This document shows positions 1 to 8,132 of a stretch of DNA of 64,000 nt, piece after piece. Under the pieces are notes generated by a model. That model ran no database searches, had not been told where the DNA came from, and was given only the letters and a program-made list of their open reading frames with translations. A program made the position numbers and the translations under genes. The stretch is from Fermentimonas sp. (GTDB taxonomy: Bacteria; Bacteroidota; Bacteroidia; Bacteroidales; Dysgonomonadaceae). The first letter of the stretch is position 1, and each line of letters starts with the position of its first letter. The stretch is from positions 1 to 64,000 of the forward strand of contig JADMKP010000009.1 in assembly GCA_015478775.1 (NCBI GenBank). The letters run 5' to 3'.

Positions 1-172
1 GCATATAAGTGTTAAGTACAAGAAATAACAATAAACCATCAGCGCTTTTCTTATGAGCTTCGTAACCAAACAGATTAAAACAGCTCCATTGAATAATATG
101 GAAGACAACCAGTATACATCCAAAAAACAGATAATATATTGCGGATAGGGGAATTGCTATTAATTTCTTCAT
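1..172 (-). CDS. Putative lysophospholipid (1-acylglycerol-3-phosphate) acyltransferase, N-terminal part
   Basis: An open frame starts with ATG at 172 and runs off the left edge without a stop, giving the first 57 residues. It begins MKKLIAIPLSAIYYLFFG, a hydrophobic segment, followed by FNLFGYEAHKKSADGL. Bacteroidota PlsC-type acyltransferases typically begin with a membrane segment and then a 'FGYxAHKKSxD'-like stretch, so this family is the best fit. The catalytic HX4D motif would lie outside the window and cannot be checked. A small hydrophobic protein of another family remains possible. The call rests on N-terminal resemblance only. Confidence 0.5.
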   Translation of the reverse strand, partial: MKKLIAIPLSAIYYLFFGCILVVFHIIQWSCFNLFGYEAHKKSADGLLLFLVLNTYM

Positions 173-353
173 TTACACAAGAACGTTGAATTTAATATTT
201 AAGTTTTGATGAAATTTGATATTCATGGAGTAAAGGTATATAAATTTATCGACTTGTTAATCTGTAAAGAATGCAATTGATTTAGTTTTTTATGTAACAT
301 AATTAGGCAAATTATTATCCATCTTTGTTTTAGAAATTATTAATTTATAGGTT

Positions 354-491
354 ATGTTAAAAGATAGTAGTGAAAAAGGTCGGGAGGTAAAAAAAGCCCC
401 TCAAAAGAACTTGAAAGAAAAACGTGCTGATAAAGCTAATAAACGAGTAGATAAGAGCAGAAAGGGGTTGGATGATTTGAAAATGAAGTAG
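354..491 (+). CDS. Small Lys/Arg-rich hydrophilic protein (45 aa)
   Basis: ATG at 354 to TAG at 491 encodes 45 residues that are about one-third Lys/Arg, with no hydrophobic stretch. The composition resembles short basic proteins often seen in Bacteroidota intergenic regions, and it recalls the two other Lys-rich small proteins in this window (13373..13519 and 30638..30853). No family is recognised. A role as an RNA- or DNA-associated or stress peptide would be inference only. The frame is short, so chance coding cannot be excluded, but the clean basic bias is unlike random AT-rich sequence. Confidence 0.45.
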   Translation: MLKDSSEKGREVKKAPQKNLKEKRADKANKRVDKSRKGLDDLKMK

Positions 492-509
492 CTGGCAGAT
501 AGAAGGTAG

Positions 510-1070
510 TTATAAGTTTTCGATATTGATTTCCCTTTTTAGTCCATGTGTTTTGTAAAAAGTCAACGTGTAACCTGTTATTTTCTTGAATTGATTAGAC
601 AGGTGTGCGATACTACTGTAATGCAATTCGAAGGCGATTTCAGAAAAAGATAGTTCATTGTATTGAATAAGCTCTTTAACACGTTCAATTTTATTCTTGA
701 TAATAAATTGAGCAATTGTAATACCCTCCGACTTTTTAAACAAATTGGATAGGTATGTGTAATTTAGCTTTAATTTATTACTAAGGAAGGTTGAGAATGG
801 GACTTCTATTTTATTTTCCAAATCATGAATCACTTCAACGACCGCATTCCTTATTTGTTCTACCACGATATCCTTTTTATCCTCTATAAGTTCTAATTCG
901 GTACTAAATAAAGCCTGCTTTAATGCATTTCTTTGTTCTTTTGTTAAATCATCCTGTAAGTCAACTATCCCTAAATCAACAGTATTGTACCGGAGCCCTA
1001 GTTTTCTCAACTCTTGCACTACTGCCATTTTGCATCGATGACTTACCATATGTTTAATATATATCATCAT
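510..1070 (-). CDS. AraC-family transcriptional regulator with metal-binding-like N-terminal domain
   Basis: 186 aa. The first ~70 residues (YIKHMVSHRCKMAVVQELRKLG, then a 'LTKEQRNALKQAL' helix) match the small N-terminal module of a Bacteroidota AraC subgroup that looks like a heavy-metal-associated fold. Those relatives usually carry a C-x2-C pair (MVCxRC); here the first Cys is Ser and only Cys13 or so remains. Residues ~85-185 form the AraC-type double helix-turn-helix ending in SNQFKKITGYTLTFYK. The start overlaps the end of the upstream nitronate monooxygenase gene by 17 bases, so the two are probably translationally coupled. The target is unknown; control of its own operon is a natural guess. 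Confidence 0.88.
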   Translation of the reverse strand: MMIYIKHMVSHRCKMAVVQELRKLGLRYNTVDLGIVDLQDDLTKEQRNALKQALFSTELELIEDKKDIVVEQIRNAVVEVIHDLENKIEVPFSTFLSNKLKLNYTYLSNLFKKSEGITIAQFIIKNKIERVKELIQYNELSFSEIAFELHYSSIAHLSNQFKKITGYTLTFYKTHGLKREINIENL

Positions 1071-2118
1071 ATTCGGCCTTCAATGTAGCAATTATTTCTC
1101 TCACTGTCGATATTTTCTTTGCTAAATAAGCATTGCTTCCGGCAAATGCATACCCCCTTTTCATGTTTCCTCTAGAAGCATTATATAGCGCCCTCATTAT
1201 GCAATAAGGACTTTTCTGATAATTGCATGTTTTTATACAGTGATAGGGACAACTAACGGGTTTTTCCGTACCTGACTCAATTTTGTTTATATATTCATTA
1301 CGTATCGCTCTCCCGGGCATCCCAACAGGACTTTGTATTATTAGGATGTCTTCTTGTTTCGAGTCGATATATGTTTTTTTAAATGCGTAAGGAGCATCAC
1401 ATTCCTCAGAAGTCACAAATATAGTTCCCATTTGTACACCTGATGCCCCCAGATTAATAAACCGATGTATATCATGGCCTGAATAAATGCCACCGGCAGC
1501 AATAATCGGTATAAGTTTATTGTTTTTATAATGTTCCGTTATTTGAACAACCTCTGTAACTATATTTTCCAACTTGAAGTTATCATCTTCAATTTGCTCC
1601 TTCTTAAAACCTAGATGACCTCCGGCTTTTGGGCCTTCCACCACTATTGCATCCGGCAAATAATTATAGTTATTCTGCCACTTTTCACAAATAATTTTTG
1701 CAGCGCGTGACGACGAAACAATGGGAACTAACTTTGTGTTGCTCCCCGGAGTTAGATACGATGGTAAGTCGAGAGGAAGTCCTGCGCCTACAAAAAGGAA
1801 ATCAACTTTCTCATGAATTGCTGTGCGTACCATATCAGAGAAATTTGTGATAGCAGACATTATATTGATGCCTATTAATCCATTGCTCTTTTCACGTGCT
1901 TTTCGTAATTCTTCCTTCAAGCCCCATATACAGTCTTTGAGAAAGTCAGCTGGTTTCCGTCGATAAAGAAGACCTAAGCCGGCACATGAGATTACTCCAA
2001 TACCACCTTCATTGGCAACGGCAGAAGCTAATCCTGAAAGTGATATTCCTACTCCCATCCCCCCCTGAATGATAGGGAGCTTGATTTGTAAAGATCCGAT
2101 GTAAAGTGGTGTCATCAT
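1054..2118 (-). CDS. Nitronate monooxygenase / 2-nitropropane dioxygenase-like FMN protein
   Basis: 354 aa TIM-barrel flavoprotein of the NMO family, which oxidises alkyl nitronates with FMN and oxygen. Visible motifs are IIQGGMGVGIS near the N-terminus, GVISCAGLG, GINIMSA, EGPKAGGHLGF (flavin/substrate loop, ~residues 160-170) and IAAGGIYSGHD with GVQMGTIF. The C-terminus carries a Cys cluster of spacing C-x3-C-x3-C-x7-C (CPYHCIKTC...YC), seen in Bacteroidota relatives and possibly a metal or Fe-S site (inference). An MM start allows ATG at 2118 or 2115. It is first in a two-gene unit with the AraC regulator. The physiological substrate is not deducible. Confidence 0.86.
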   Translation of the reverse strand: MMTPLYIGSLQIKLPIIQGGMGVGISLSGLASAVANEGGIGVISCAGLGLLYRRKPADFLKDCIWGLKEELRKAREKSNGLIGINIMSAITNFSDMVRTAIHEKVDFLFVGAGLPLDLPSYLTPGSNTKLVPIVSSSRAAKIICEKWQNNYNYLPDAIVVEGPKAGGHLGFKKEQIEDDNFKLENIVTEVVQITEHYKNNKLIPIIAAGGIYSGHDIHRFINLGASGVQMGTIFVTSEECDAPYAFKKTYIDSKQEDILIIQSPVGMPGRAIRNEYINKIESGTEKPVSCPYHCIKTCNYQKSPYCIMRALYNASRGNMKRGYAFAGSNAYLAKKISTVREIIATLKAEYDDIY

Positions 2119-2376
2119 TGTTTATATTTTTATGACTACAAATCATTAAAGATGACATTTATTACATAAATAACTGTTACATAATTATGAGAATAAGTTA
2201 CATATTTCACATTTTCCTTGCCACTTCAATTTTTATTTTTTTCCTTTCATCTTTTCATTCTTAATATTAGCTAACAACTTCTTCACAACCGTTAAAAAGA
2301 GAATACCCGGCACCGAACTACTTAGCATAGATATTCACTTCACATTGAAGATCATGCATTTTCAATCAGAAATAAC

Positions 2377-3720
2377 TTAAAAGAATGAACCGTAGATTAG
2401 CCCGGTGAAGGTAGCCATAATTACCACTAAAGACACATACACCGCTGTCTTTTTCGTTCCCATCACTCCGCGGATCACCAGCATATTGGGAAGTGAAAGC
2501 GAGGGGCCGGCAAGTAACAGTGCCAATGCAGGTCCTTTTCCCATGCCGCTGGCAAGGAGACCTTGTACTATGGGTACTTCAGTAAGTGTGGCGAAATACA
2601 TGAAAGCCCCAGTGAAGCTGGCAAAGAAGTTGGAGAAAAGAGAGTTTCCACCTACTGCCCACTCAATCCACTCGTTGGGTATTACACCTGGGATAGCCAC
2701 ATTATCGTGTGTAGATCCAAGCAGAAAGCCTGCGGTCACAACACCGATTGCCAGTAAAGGCATAATCTGCTTAGCAAAACCCCAAGATGATAAGGTCCAC
2801 TCCTTGTTCTCTTCATCGTTCTTATCAAAGAGGGTCACCACAGAAAGAGCAGCTATTCCCACTATCATGGGCACCATAGGTGCCAGCTTTGGATTGGGAA
2901 TAAACTGGTTAGCCAGAAGTGCCGATAACACTGTAGCAACTACACCCATCATTACCCATTGCCACTTGATTTTTAATATTTTTATAAGTGACCAGGCAAG
3001 CATCAACGCCAAAAAGCCGGTGATGTACCATTTGTAGTTGTAGATATAAAACCAAACGCTCGATGTATCTCCCGATGCGGGTGCACCCCAGTTGGCAGCT
3101 ACCAGTATCAGCACTAACGTAAAAAAGTGGAACATGGTATGTGTTATTGGCCGTTTTGCCGGCGGTGCTTCGAAGTTCATCTGTTCCTCCTGTTTTACTT
3201 TCTCCTCCTTGCGGAAGATAAAAGCCATCACCAGTCCGATGATGACCGAGAAGAGTATGGCCCCCACCATGCGGGCAACACCTATCTCCGTGCCAAGAAT
3301 ACTCCAGGTAAGAATTATGGATAGAATACTTATGGCCGGACCTGAATACAAGAACGCAACAGCCGGTCCTAATCCTGCTCCTCTCTTGTATATACTTGTA
3401 AAAAGAGGGAGTATGGTACATGAACAGACTGCCAGGATGGCTCCTGAAACAGATGCCACTGTATATGAAAGCCACTTATTTGCGTTCGCTCCAAAGTACC
3501 GGATCACCGATCCCTGACTTATAAACACGGCGATAACCCCGGCAATAAAGAAAGCCGGGAGCAAACAAAGGATCACATGCTCCTGTGCATACCATTTAGA
3601 GAGATCGAGTGTGGCATAGATGGCGGTCATAAAGCGCTCACTGCCAATAGGCAGAAAAAAGATCAACCCAAAAATAAGCACCATCCACCCCAGATATTTT
3701 AATTCTTTTTTTGTTTCCAT
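2377..3720 (-). CDS. ArsP/PF03773-type permease of the arsenic island
   Basis: 447 aa polytopic membrane protein of the permease family that includes ArsP, an exporter of trivalent organoarsenicals, and the SO_0444-type Cu/Zn exporters. There are about ten hydrophobic segments. The diagnostic CSC motif sits at residues 99-101 (VCSCTILPLF), followed by a GxGLGPAVAFLYSGPA loop; a related GPALALLLAGPSLSLPN segment near the C-terminus gives the internal duplication typical of the family. A charged cytoplasmic linker lies around residues 170-195. It ends the module arsR-arsF-arsG-thioredoxin-permease, so methylated or aromatic As(III) export is the most likely job. The small thioredoxin upstream is a common partner of this family. 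Confidence 0.82.
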   Translation of the reverse strand: METKKELKYLGWMVLIFGLIFFLPIGSERFMTAIYATLDLSKWYAQEHVILCLLPAFFIAGVIAVFISQGSVIRYFGANANKWLSYTVASVSGAILAVCSCTILPLFTSIYKRGAGLGPAVAFLYSGPAISILSIILTWSILGTEIGVARMVGAILFSVIIGLVMAFIFRKEEKVKQEEQMNFEAPPAKRPITHTMFHFFTLVLILVAANWGAPASGDTSSVWFYIYNYKWYITGFLALMLAWSLIKILKIKWQWVMMGVVATVLSALLANQFIPNPKLAPMVPMIVGIAALSVVTLFDKNDEENKEWTLSSWGFAKQIMPLLAIGVVTAGFLLGSTHDNVAIPGVIPNEWIEWAVGGNSLFSNFFASFTGAFMYFATLTEVPIVQGLLASGMGKGPALALLLAGPSLSLPNMLVIRGVMGTKKTAVYVSLVVIMATFTGLIYGSFF

Positions 3721-3739
3721 TTTCTATTTTATTAACAAT

Positions 3740-3772
3740 GCAACTCCTTCCCACATCAGTGATGTGAGTTGC
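3740..3772. other. Intergenic two-tier hairpin before the permease gene
   Basis: GCAACT and AGTTGC form an outer stem and CACATCA/TGATGTG an inner stem around a single-base centre, with a CCTTCC bulge. The hairpin lies 20 bases upstream of the permease start, inside the operon. No T tract follows on either strand, so it is more likely an RNA processing or stability element, or a protein site, than a terminator. Confidence 0.45.
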
Positions 3773-3794
3773 TAAATATCAGTTTACCAGATAT

Positions 3795-4028
3795 CTATAC
3801 TCCTAATATTTTTTTTATTTCTGCTTCTGAAGGTACATGGCCTTTCAATTTTACTTCACCATCTACCACCACAGCTGGTGTCGACATCACGTTATACTTC
3901 ATGATTTCCATAATGTCTTCCACCTTGCGGATTGTCGCTTCAGCTCCGGTTTGCTCTACCACTTTTTTGATAGCATCGTAAGTCAATACACATTTTTTGC
4001 AACCGGGGCCCAATACCAATACTTCCAT
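3795..4028 (-). CDS. Small thioredoxin/glutaredoxin-like redox protein (CxxC)
   Basis: 77 aa, PF13192-type mini-thioredoxin. It starts MEVLVLGPGCKKC, placing the redox pair CKKC directly after the first strand, and has the conserved cis-Pro segment STPAVVVDGEVKLKG. Members of this family sit beside PF03773 permeases and in arsenic operons and are thought to act as small thiol carriers. Here it lies between arsG and the permease. It could act as the electron donor for the ArsF lipoprotein or fill the place of the small ArsE partner, since no separate arsE is seen; that is inference. Confidence 0.85.
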   Translation of the reverse strand: MEVLVLGPGCKKCVLTYDAIKKVVEQTGAEATIRKVEDIMEIMKYNVMSTPAVVVDGEVKLKGHVPSEAEIKKILGV

Positions 4029-4144
4029 AATTTTACTTCCTTTTTGATTTTGTAATTTGTTGATGTTATATTTGTTTTGTTTATATTTTTATTTTAACAT
4101 TATGATCAGACGGAATTCGCTATCATCATGTCCTTGTCTATAAC

Positions 4145-4177
4145 TGATTTACATGCTCGAAATGATTTACATGCTCG
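4145..4177. repeat. 15-bp direct repeat, two copies
   Basis: TGATTTACATGCTCG occurs at 4145..4159 and again at 4163..4177 (period 18). It lies between the arsG stop and the thioredoxin start. No function is recognised; it may be a regulator site or a small duplication. Confidence 0.6.
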
Positions 4178-4188
4178 TTTCATTTTCA

Positions 4189-4890
4189 TCAGAAGTTTAT
4201 TAGGATATAATAAATACCCACAATGATAAATACTGCTGCAACTACACGTTTGAACCACTTCTGGAAACTATTCATACGGTTGTAGAATTTTCCGATGTTA
4301 CTTACACTATAAGCCAGCAGCCAGGCGATAATGATCACAGGAAGGCCTGTGGCTATTGCGAAAATTGGTGGTAGCAAGAGTCCTGACGTGGAAGCAATCG
4401 TCATCGGGATCAATCCTCCAAAATATAGCATCCCACTGTAGGGACAGAATGCCAGTGCGAACAGCAATCCCAGTAGAAAAGCATCCCAATATGTTTTTTT
4501 TCCTTCCTTATTACTGAACTTCTCAGTCAATTTTCCTACCCCTGGCAGATTCAAGTGGATGATGTCGAGCATGAAGATGCCGATCAACAGCAAAGCTACT
4601 CCAAGCCATATGCCACCGATGCTCTGCATAAGGCCGGCAATCTTAAACTGATTTGCTCCGAAGAAGAATAGCATACCGAGTGTTGTATAGGTAACCATTC
4701 TTCCCAGTGTATAAAAAAGACCATTAAACAAAACACGATTTTTAATGCTGATATCTTTGCTCAGATAGGCTGTGGCAGTAATATTCGTTGCCAGCGGACA
4801 AGGGCTGATGGCTGTCATCAGTCCCAGCAGGAACGCAGTGAGCAGTGGCCAGCTGGAGCCATCAGTGAGGCTCTGCAGAAAATTCATCAT
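4189..4890 (-). CDS. arsG: ArsG-family efflux permease (CcdA/DsbD-like)
   Basis: 233 aa with about six membrane segments and no soluble domains, of the cytochrome c biogenesis/DsbD transmembrane superfamily. Two conserved Cys-Pro spots are visible: SPCPLATN (Cys31) and AFCPYSGMLYFGG (about Cys149), which correspond to the paired thiols of CcdA-type proteins. Database naming for this subgroup is 'aromatic aminobenzylarsenical efflux permease ArsG'. Its direct neighbour is the ArsF lipoprotein, the expected partner. From the fold alone, electron transfer across the membrane to ArsF is as plausible as efflux, and both are inference here. Confidence 0.82.
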   Translation of the reverse strand: MMNFLQSLTDGSSWPLLTAFLLGLMTAISPCPLATNITATAYLSKDISIKNRVLFNGLFYTLGRMVTYTTLGMLFFFGANQFKIAGLMQSIGGIWLGVALLLIGIFMLDIIHLNLPGVGKLTEKFSNKEGKKTYWDAFLLGLLFALAFCPYSGMLYFGGLIPMTIASTSGLLLPPIFAIATGLPVIIIAWLLAYSVSNIGKFYNRMNSFQKWFKRVVAAVFIIVGIYYILINF

Positions 4891-4960
4891 AGTTTACTTC
4901 AATTTCTTGTCTATTATCCCCGGTCTTTGCAACCAGGGAATTAAAAGTTGTCTGTTACTA

Positions 4961-5404
4961 TCAGAGCCTCTTATCTATTTCACTCTTTAGCAACTCTTTC
5001 ACTCCCTGTGGATTGGCAAAAGCGTTTTGTGTCATGTCTATATGGTTGTCACCCTTTGCAACGATCAGCGCATTCCATGTCACGCCATACTTTTCTACAA
5101 GTTCTTTGTTGCCTGCTTCATCGGTCTTAATTTCCATAAAATGTACATTTTGATTATCACCATACATCTGCTTCACCGCTTCTTGAGCAACATCCTGGAC
5201 TGCAATACAGGTCTTGCACCGTTGTTTGCCATGGAAATAAAAGACATATACTGAATTGGGGTCATCATTCACAACTAAGGTTTTCACAGAACTGTTTCCT
5301 GAAATCTCGGAAGAAGCATGCGGTGCATCTGTTTTTTTCTCGTTTCCGTTTCCGCAAGCAGTTACAATAAACGCAGTGATAAGCATTATAAGAAATTGTT
5401 TCAT
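4961..5404 (-). CDS. arsF: ArsF-family thioredoxin-like lipoprotein
   Basis: 147 aa. The signal peptide ends in a lipobox (FIVTAC, Cys17), so the mature protein is probably anchored on the periplasmic face. A thioredoxin-like domain follows: VYVFYFHGKQRCKTC puts the redox pair CKTC at Cys63-Cys66. The family is annotated as a nitrophenyl-compound nitroreductase subunit of arsEFG systems that reduce nitroaromatic arsenicals. It lies between arsR and arsG in the same orientation. The typical ArsE partner is not obvious, though the 77-aa CKKC protein two genes downstream could serve. Confidence 0.82.
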   Translation of the reverse strand: MKQFLIMLITAFIVTACGNGNEKKTDAPHASSEISGNSSVKTLVVNDDPNSVYVFYFHGKQRCKTCIAVQDVAQEAVKQMYGDNQNVHFMEIKTDEAGNKELVEKYGVTWNALIVAKGDNHIDMTQNAFANPQGVKELLKSEIDKRL

Positions 5405-5508
5405 ACGTCTTAAATTTTTAATTGTTAAAAGAAAAGTATTTCGTTTGTGTTTCGAATCAATTCATTTTTCAGTTTATTTCAGAAGAATAATAAATTAACA
5501 ATAGCTTT

Positions 5509-5814
5509 TTACGGTGCTATCTGATCTATAAAAGATACCAGCAGTTCACTTATAATCTCCCATTTATCTTTGTTAATACAATACTTTACAGTGGGAGGAG
5601 TAAATTCTCCCTGTATCAATCCCGCTTCTTTCAACTCGTTAAGGTGTTGAGATAGCGTGCTCTTGGCCACCGGGATTACCTCCGACATATCACCGTGATA
5701 ACAGCAGGTTTGATCGGCTAACATCTGCATAATAGCAATCCTGACTGGATGTCCCAGAGCCTTTGCAATACGTGAAAGCTTAATCTGTTCTTCTGAGAAT
5801 TCTTTCTTTACCAT
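5509..5814 (-). CDS. arsR: ArsR/SmtB-family repressor (module 2)
   Basis: 101 aa winged-helix repressor. Residues ~12-70 contain the HTH (VIPVAKSTLSQHLNELKEAGLI). Thiols visible are Cys37-Cys38 (QTCCYHGDM) and Cys79 (VKYCI), a plausible three-thiolate As(III) site by analogy with ArsR proteins. It leads arsR-arsF-arsG-thioredoxin-permease. The perfect palindrome at 5847..5866, 33 bases upstream of its start, is the expected operator, implying self-repression relieved by As(III). It shares layout but not the Cys pair with the second ArsR at 11607..11936. Confidence 0.92.
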   Translation of the reverse strand: MVKKEFSEEQIKLSRIAKALGHPVRIAIMQMLADQTCCYHGDMSEVIPVAKSTLSQHLNELKEAGLIQGEFTPPTVKYCINKDKWEIISELLVSFIDQIAP

Positions 5815-5846
5815 GAAATTATAACATAAATTATTTAATTTGTTTC

Positions 5847-5866
5847 AGTTCGTAAATATACGAACT
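5847..5866. promoter_or_regulatory. ArsR operator, copy 1
   Basis: AGTTCGTAAATATACGAACT is a perfect inverted repeat (8-bp arms, 4-bp centre) with core GTTCG-N8-CGAAC, just upstream of arsR at 5814. The same core and spacing recur at 11563..11580 and 11945..11968. Confidence 0.82.
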
Positions 5867-5920
5867 AATTTTTTGAAATTTATACTTAGGTAAATAAATT
5901 TCAAAATTATTTTGGTTTTA

Positions 5921-7570
5921 TTATCTTACAAGTGATTTAGCTTTGTTGGTAACCACCTTATAACTTGGATCATCCATAACATTTACTTCAATAATTGCAT
6001 CTGCATTATTTAGTAGTATCTTGCAGTCATCACTAAGATACCTGAGGTACACTGTTTTTCCATATTTACGGTATCTCTTGGTAATGCCGTTAACTGCTTC
6101 AATTGCTGACATATCCACTATTCGGCTCTCCCTGAAGTCGATAACTACCTCATTTGGATCTTCAGTAGGGTTAAACTTTTCGGAAAAAGCTTTAATGGAT
6201 CCAAAAAATAGTGGCCCATAAATTTCATAATGCTTCGCACCATTTTCATCTATTGATTTACGGGCACGTATTCGTTTAGCATTTTCCCATGAGAAAACAA
6301 GAGCTGAGATAATTATACCTATCAGAACGGCAACAGCCAAGTTATGCGTAACAGCCGTTATGATGGTTACAATAACCATAACTAAAACATCTGATACAGG
6401 CATCTTTCTGAATGTTTTCAGGCTTGCCCACTCAAAAGTTCCTATTGCCACCATAAACATTACTCCTACTAATGCTGCCATTGGCAGTTTCTCGATTACG
6501 CTTGAGCCAAACATAATAAAAACAAGCAGCATAACAGAAGCAAAGATGCCCGATAACCTGGTTCGTGCTCCCGAAGAGGTATTAATTAAACTTTGTCCAA
6601 TCATAGCACATCCACCCATACCAGATAAGAATCCTGAAGCAATATTTGCTGTGCCTTGTGCTATACATTCTCTGTTTCCATTACCACGCGTTTCAGTAAC
6701 TTCATCAATAAGGTTTAGAGTTAAAAGACTTTCAATAAGCCCCACACCCGCCACAATTGCTGCATACGGAAAAATTAGTGTTAATGTCTGCCAGTTAAAT
6801 TCAATAGCTGGAATTGTTAATGGAGGAAAGCTGCCTTTAATTGTCTCTCCCGGCGCCAATGTATCGGCAACAGCTGTAGTATGTATCCCAAAAAGAACAA
6901 CAATAGCCGAAACTAAAATAATTGCAACTAATGAAGATGGTATCGCTTTAGATATCTTAGGAAATAGCCATATAATCAGCATGGTTGCTACTACAAGACC
7001 TACCATTGTAGTCAGTTCACTAAAGCCACTGTTTAGTAGTGCACTATCAGTAACGCCCGTTCCGGAAAAAAACTCTGTCAATGAAGGGTTGCCTTCAATT
7101 ATTGATGTAAAATTTGGAAACTGAGCCATAAATATGATTATAGCCAGACCGTTAACAAAACCATACATAACAGGGTGGGGGACTAATCGTATAAATTTAC
7201 CAAGTTTGAGCACTCCTGCCAAAATCTGTAACACTCCTGCTAAAATAACTGTTGCAAAAACAAATTGCATAATTTGTTCATTACCTATACCCAGCATTTC
7301 ACTACGCAACTGAGTAATGAGACCAACAAAAATAACAGCAATTGCACCTGTAGCACCAGAAATCATAGCAGGTCGACCTCCAAGAATTGAAGTAACAAAC
7401 CCCATAACAAACGCAGCGTATAATCCTGTAAGTGGAGAGAAACCAGCAATCATTGCAAAAGCTATTGCTTCAGGTACTAAAGCTAAAGCAACTGTTAGTC
7501 CTGATAAAATTTCAGTCTTGTAATTCACAGGTTTTGACGATCCCAATAACTTGGGAATAGAATATTCCAT
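5921..7570 (-). CDS. SulP (SLC26) family anion transporter with STAS domain
   Basis: 549 aa. An N-terminal membrane domain (~residues 15-420) shows SulP features such as LVPEAIAFAMIAGFSPLTGLYAAF and GLIESLLTLNLIDEVTETRGNGNRE. A C-terminal STAS domain (~440-549) contains VVIDFRESRIVDMSAIEAVNGI. SulP proteins move sulfate, bicarbonate or other anions. It lies 76 bases past arsC in the same orientation and before the second arsR, inside the arsenic island. It may be co-transcribed with module 1. A link to arsenic, for example sulfate supply for thiol synthesis, is inference. Confidence 0.9.
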   Translation of the reverse strand: MEYSIPKLLGSSKPVNYKTEILSGLTVALALVPEAIAFAMIAGFSPLTGLYAAFVMGFVTSILGGRPAMISGATGAIAVIFVGLITQLRSEMLGIGNEQIMQFVFATVILAGVLQILAGVLKLGKFIRLVPHPVMYGFVNGLAIIIFMAQFPNFTSIIEGNPSLTEFFSGTGVTDSALLNSGFSELTTMVGLVVATMLIIWLFPKISKAIPSSLVAIILVSAIVVLFGIHTTAVADTLAPGETIKGSFPPLTIPAIEFNWQTLTLIFPYAAIVAGVGLIESLLTLNLIDEVTETRGNGNRECIAQGTANIASGFLSGMGGCAMIGQSLINTSSGARTRLSGIFASVMLLVFIMFGSSVIEKLPMAALVGVMFMVAIGTFEWASLKTFRKMPVSDVLVMVIVTIITAVTHNLAVAVLIGIIISALVFSWENAKRIRARKSIDENGAKHYEIYGPLFFGSIKAFSEKFNPTEDPNEVVIDFRESRIVDMSAIEAVNGITKRYRKYGKTVYLRYLSDDCKILLNNADAIIEVNVMDDPSYKVVTNKAKSLVR

Positions 7571-7646
7571 AAGAAGACACCTAAAAAGTTTAACCTAAAA
7601 CAATCAAATTGCTGCAAAGAAAGTGATTTTGGCTTTATTACAAAAA

Positions 7647-8069
7647 TCAACTAAAGTGCTTCACATAAAAATCATAAAACCCATTTTTTATCTCATCCCT
7701 TACAAGAATATATTCCGAATGTATAAACTCCGGAGTTCCTGTTGCATCAGACGGGTCATCAAAACCAATGTGCAAGCGATGTTTAACTTTACCAATAAAT
7801 GCAGGGCAGGCCTCATTAGCGCCCCCACACACTGTAATAACATAGTCCCACTCCTCGCCAAGGTATTTATCCACATTGTCTGACGTGTGATGTGAAATAT
7901 CCACACCCGCTTCTTTCATTACTTCCACCGCTTTAGGATTCAGTCTTCCGCTTGCCTCAGTACCGGCAGAATGAACATCCAATTCAGCATCAAACGACTG
8001 TAGGAATCCGTGCGCCATCTGACTGCGGCAACTATTACCTGTACAAAGAATTAATATTTTTGTTTTCAT
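7647..8069 (-). CDS. arsC: Thioredoxin-coupled arsenate reductase
   Basis: 140 aa of the low-molecular-weight phosphatase-type ArsC family, reducing As(V) to As(III). The active-site P-loop CTGNSCRS occupies residues 9-16. The second and third redox cysteines lie in TVCGGANEACP (Cys81 and Cys88), matching the Cys10/82/89 triad of the staphylococcal enzyme with a one-residue shift. The DDPSDATGT loop carries the expected general acid Asp. It is downstream of acr3, so As(III) made here would leave through ACR3. Confidence 0.95.
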   Translation of the reverse strand: MKTKILILCTGNSCRSQMAHGFLQSFDAELDVHSAGTEASGRLNPKAVEVMKEAGVDISHHTSDNVDKYLGEEWDYVITVCGGANEACPAFIGKVKHRLHIGFDDPSDATGTPEFIHSEYILVRDEIKNGFYDFYVKHFS

Positions 8070-8132
8070 AATTTTATAATACTCAATATGATTTATAAAT
8101 AAATAATAATTGTGATTTTTCTTTTTTTGCTT

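Noticed and set aside
2405..3037. Long plus-strand frame opposite the permease gene
   Set aside because: It lies wholly antisense to the well-supported PF03773 permease and has no recognisable domain.
6360..7124. 254-codon plus-strand frame opposite sulP
   Set aside because: It mirrors SulP coding sequence; composition is Thr/Ile/Ala-rich as expected for an antisense shadow.
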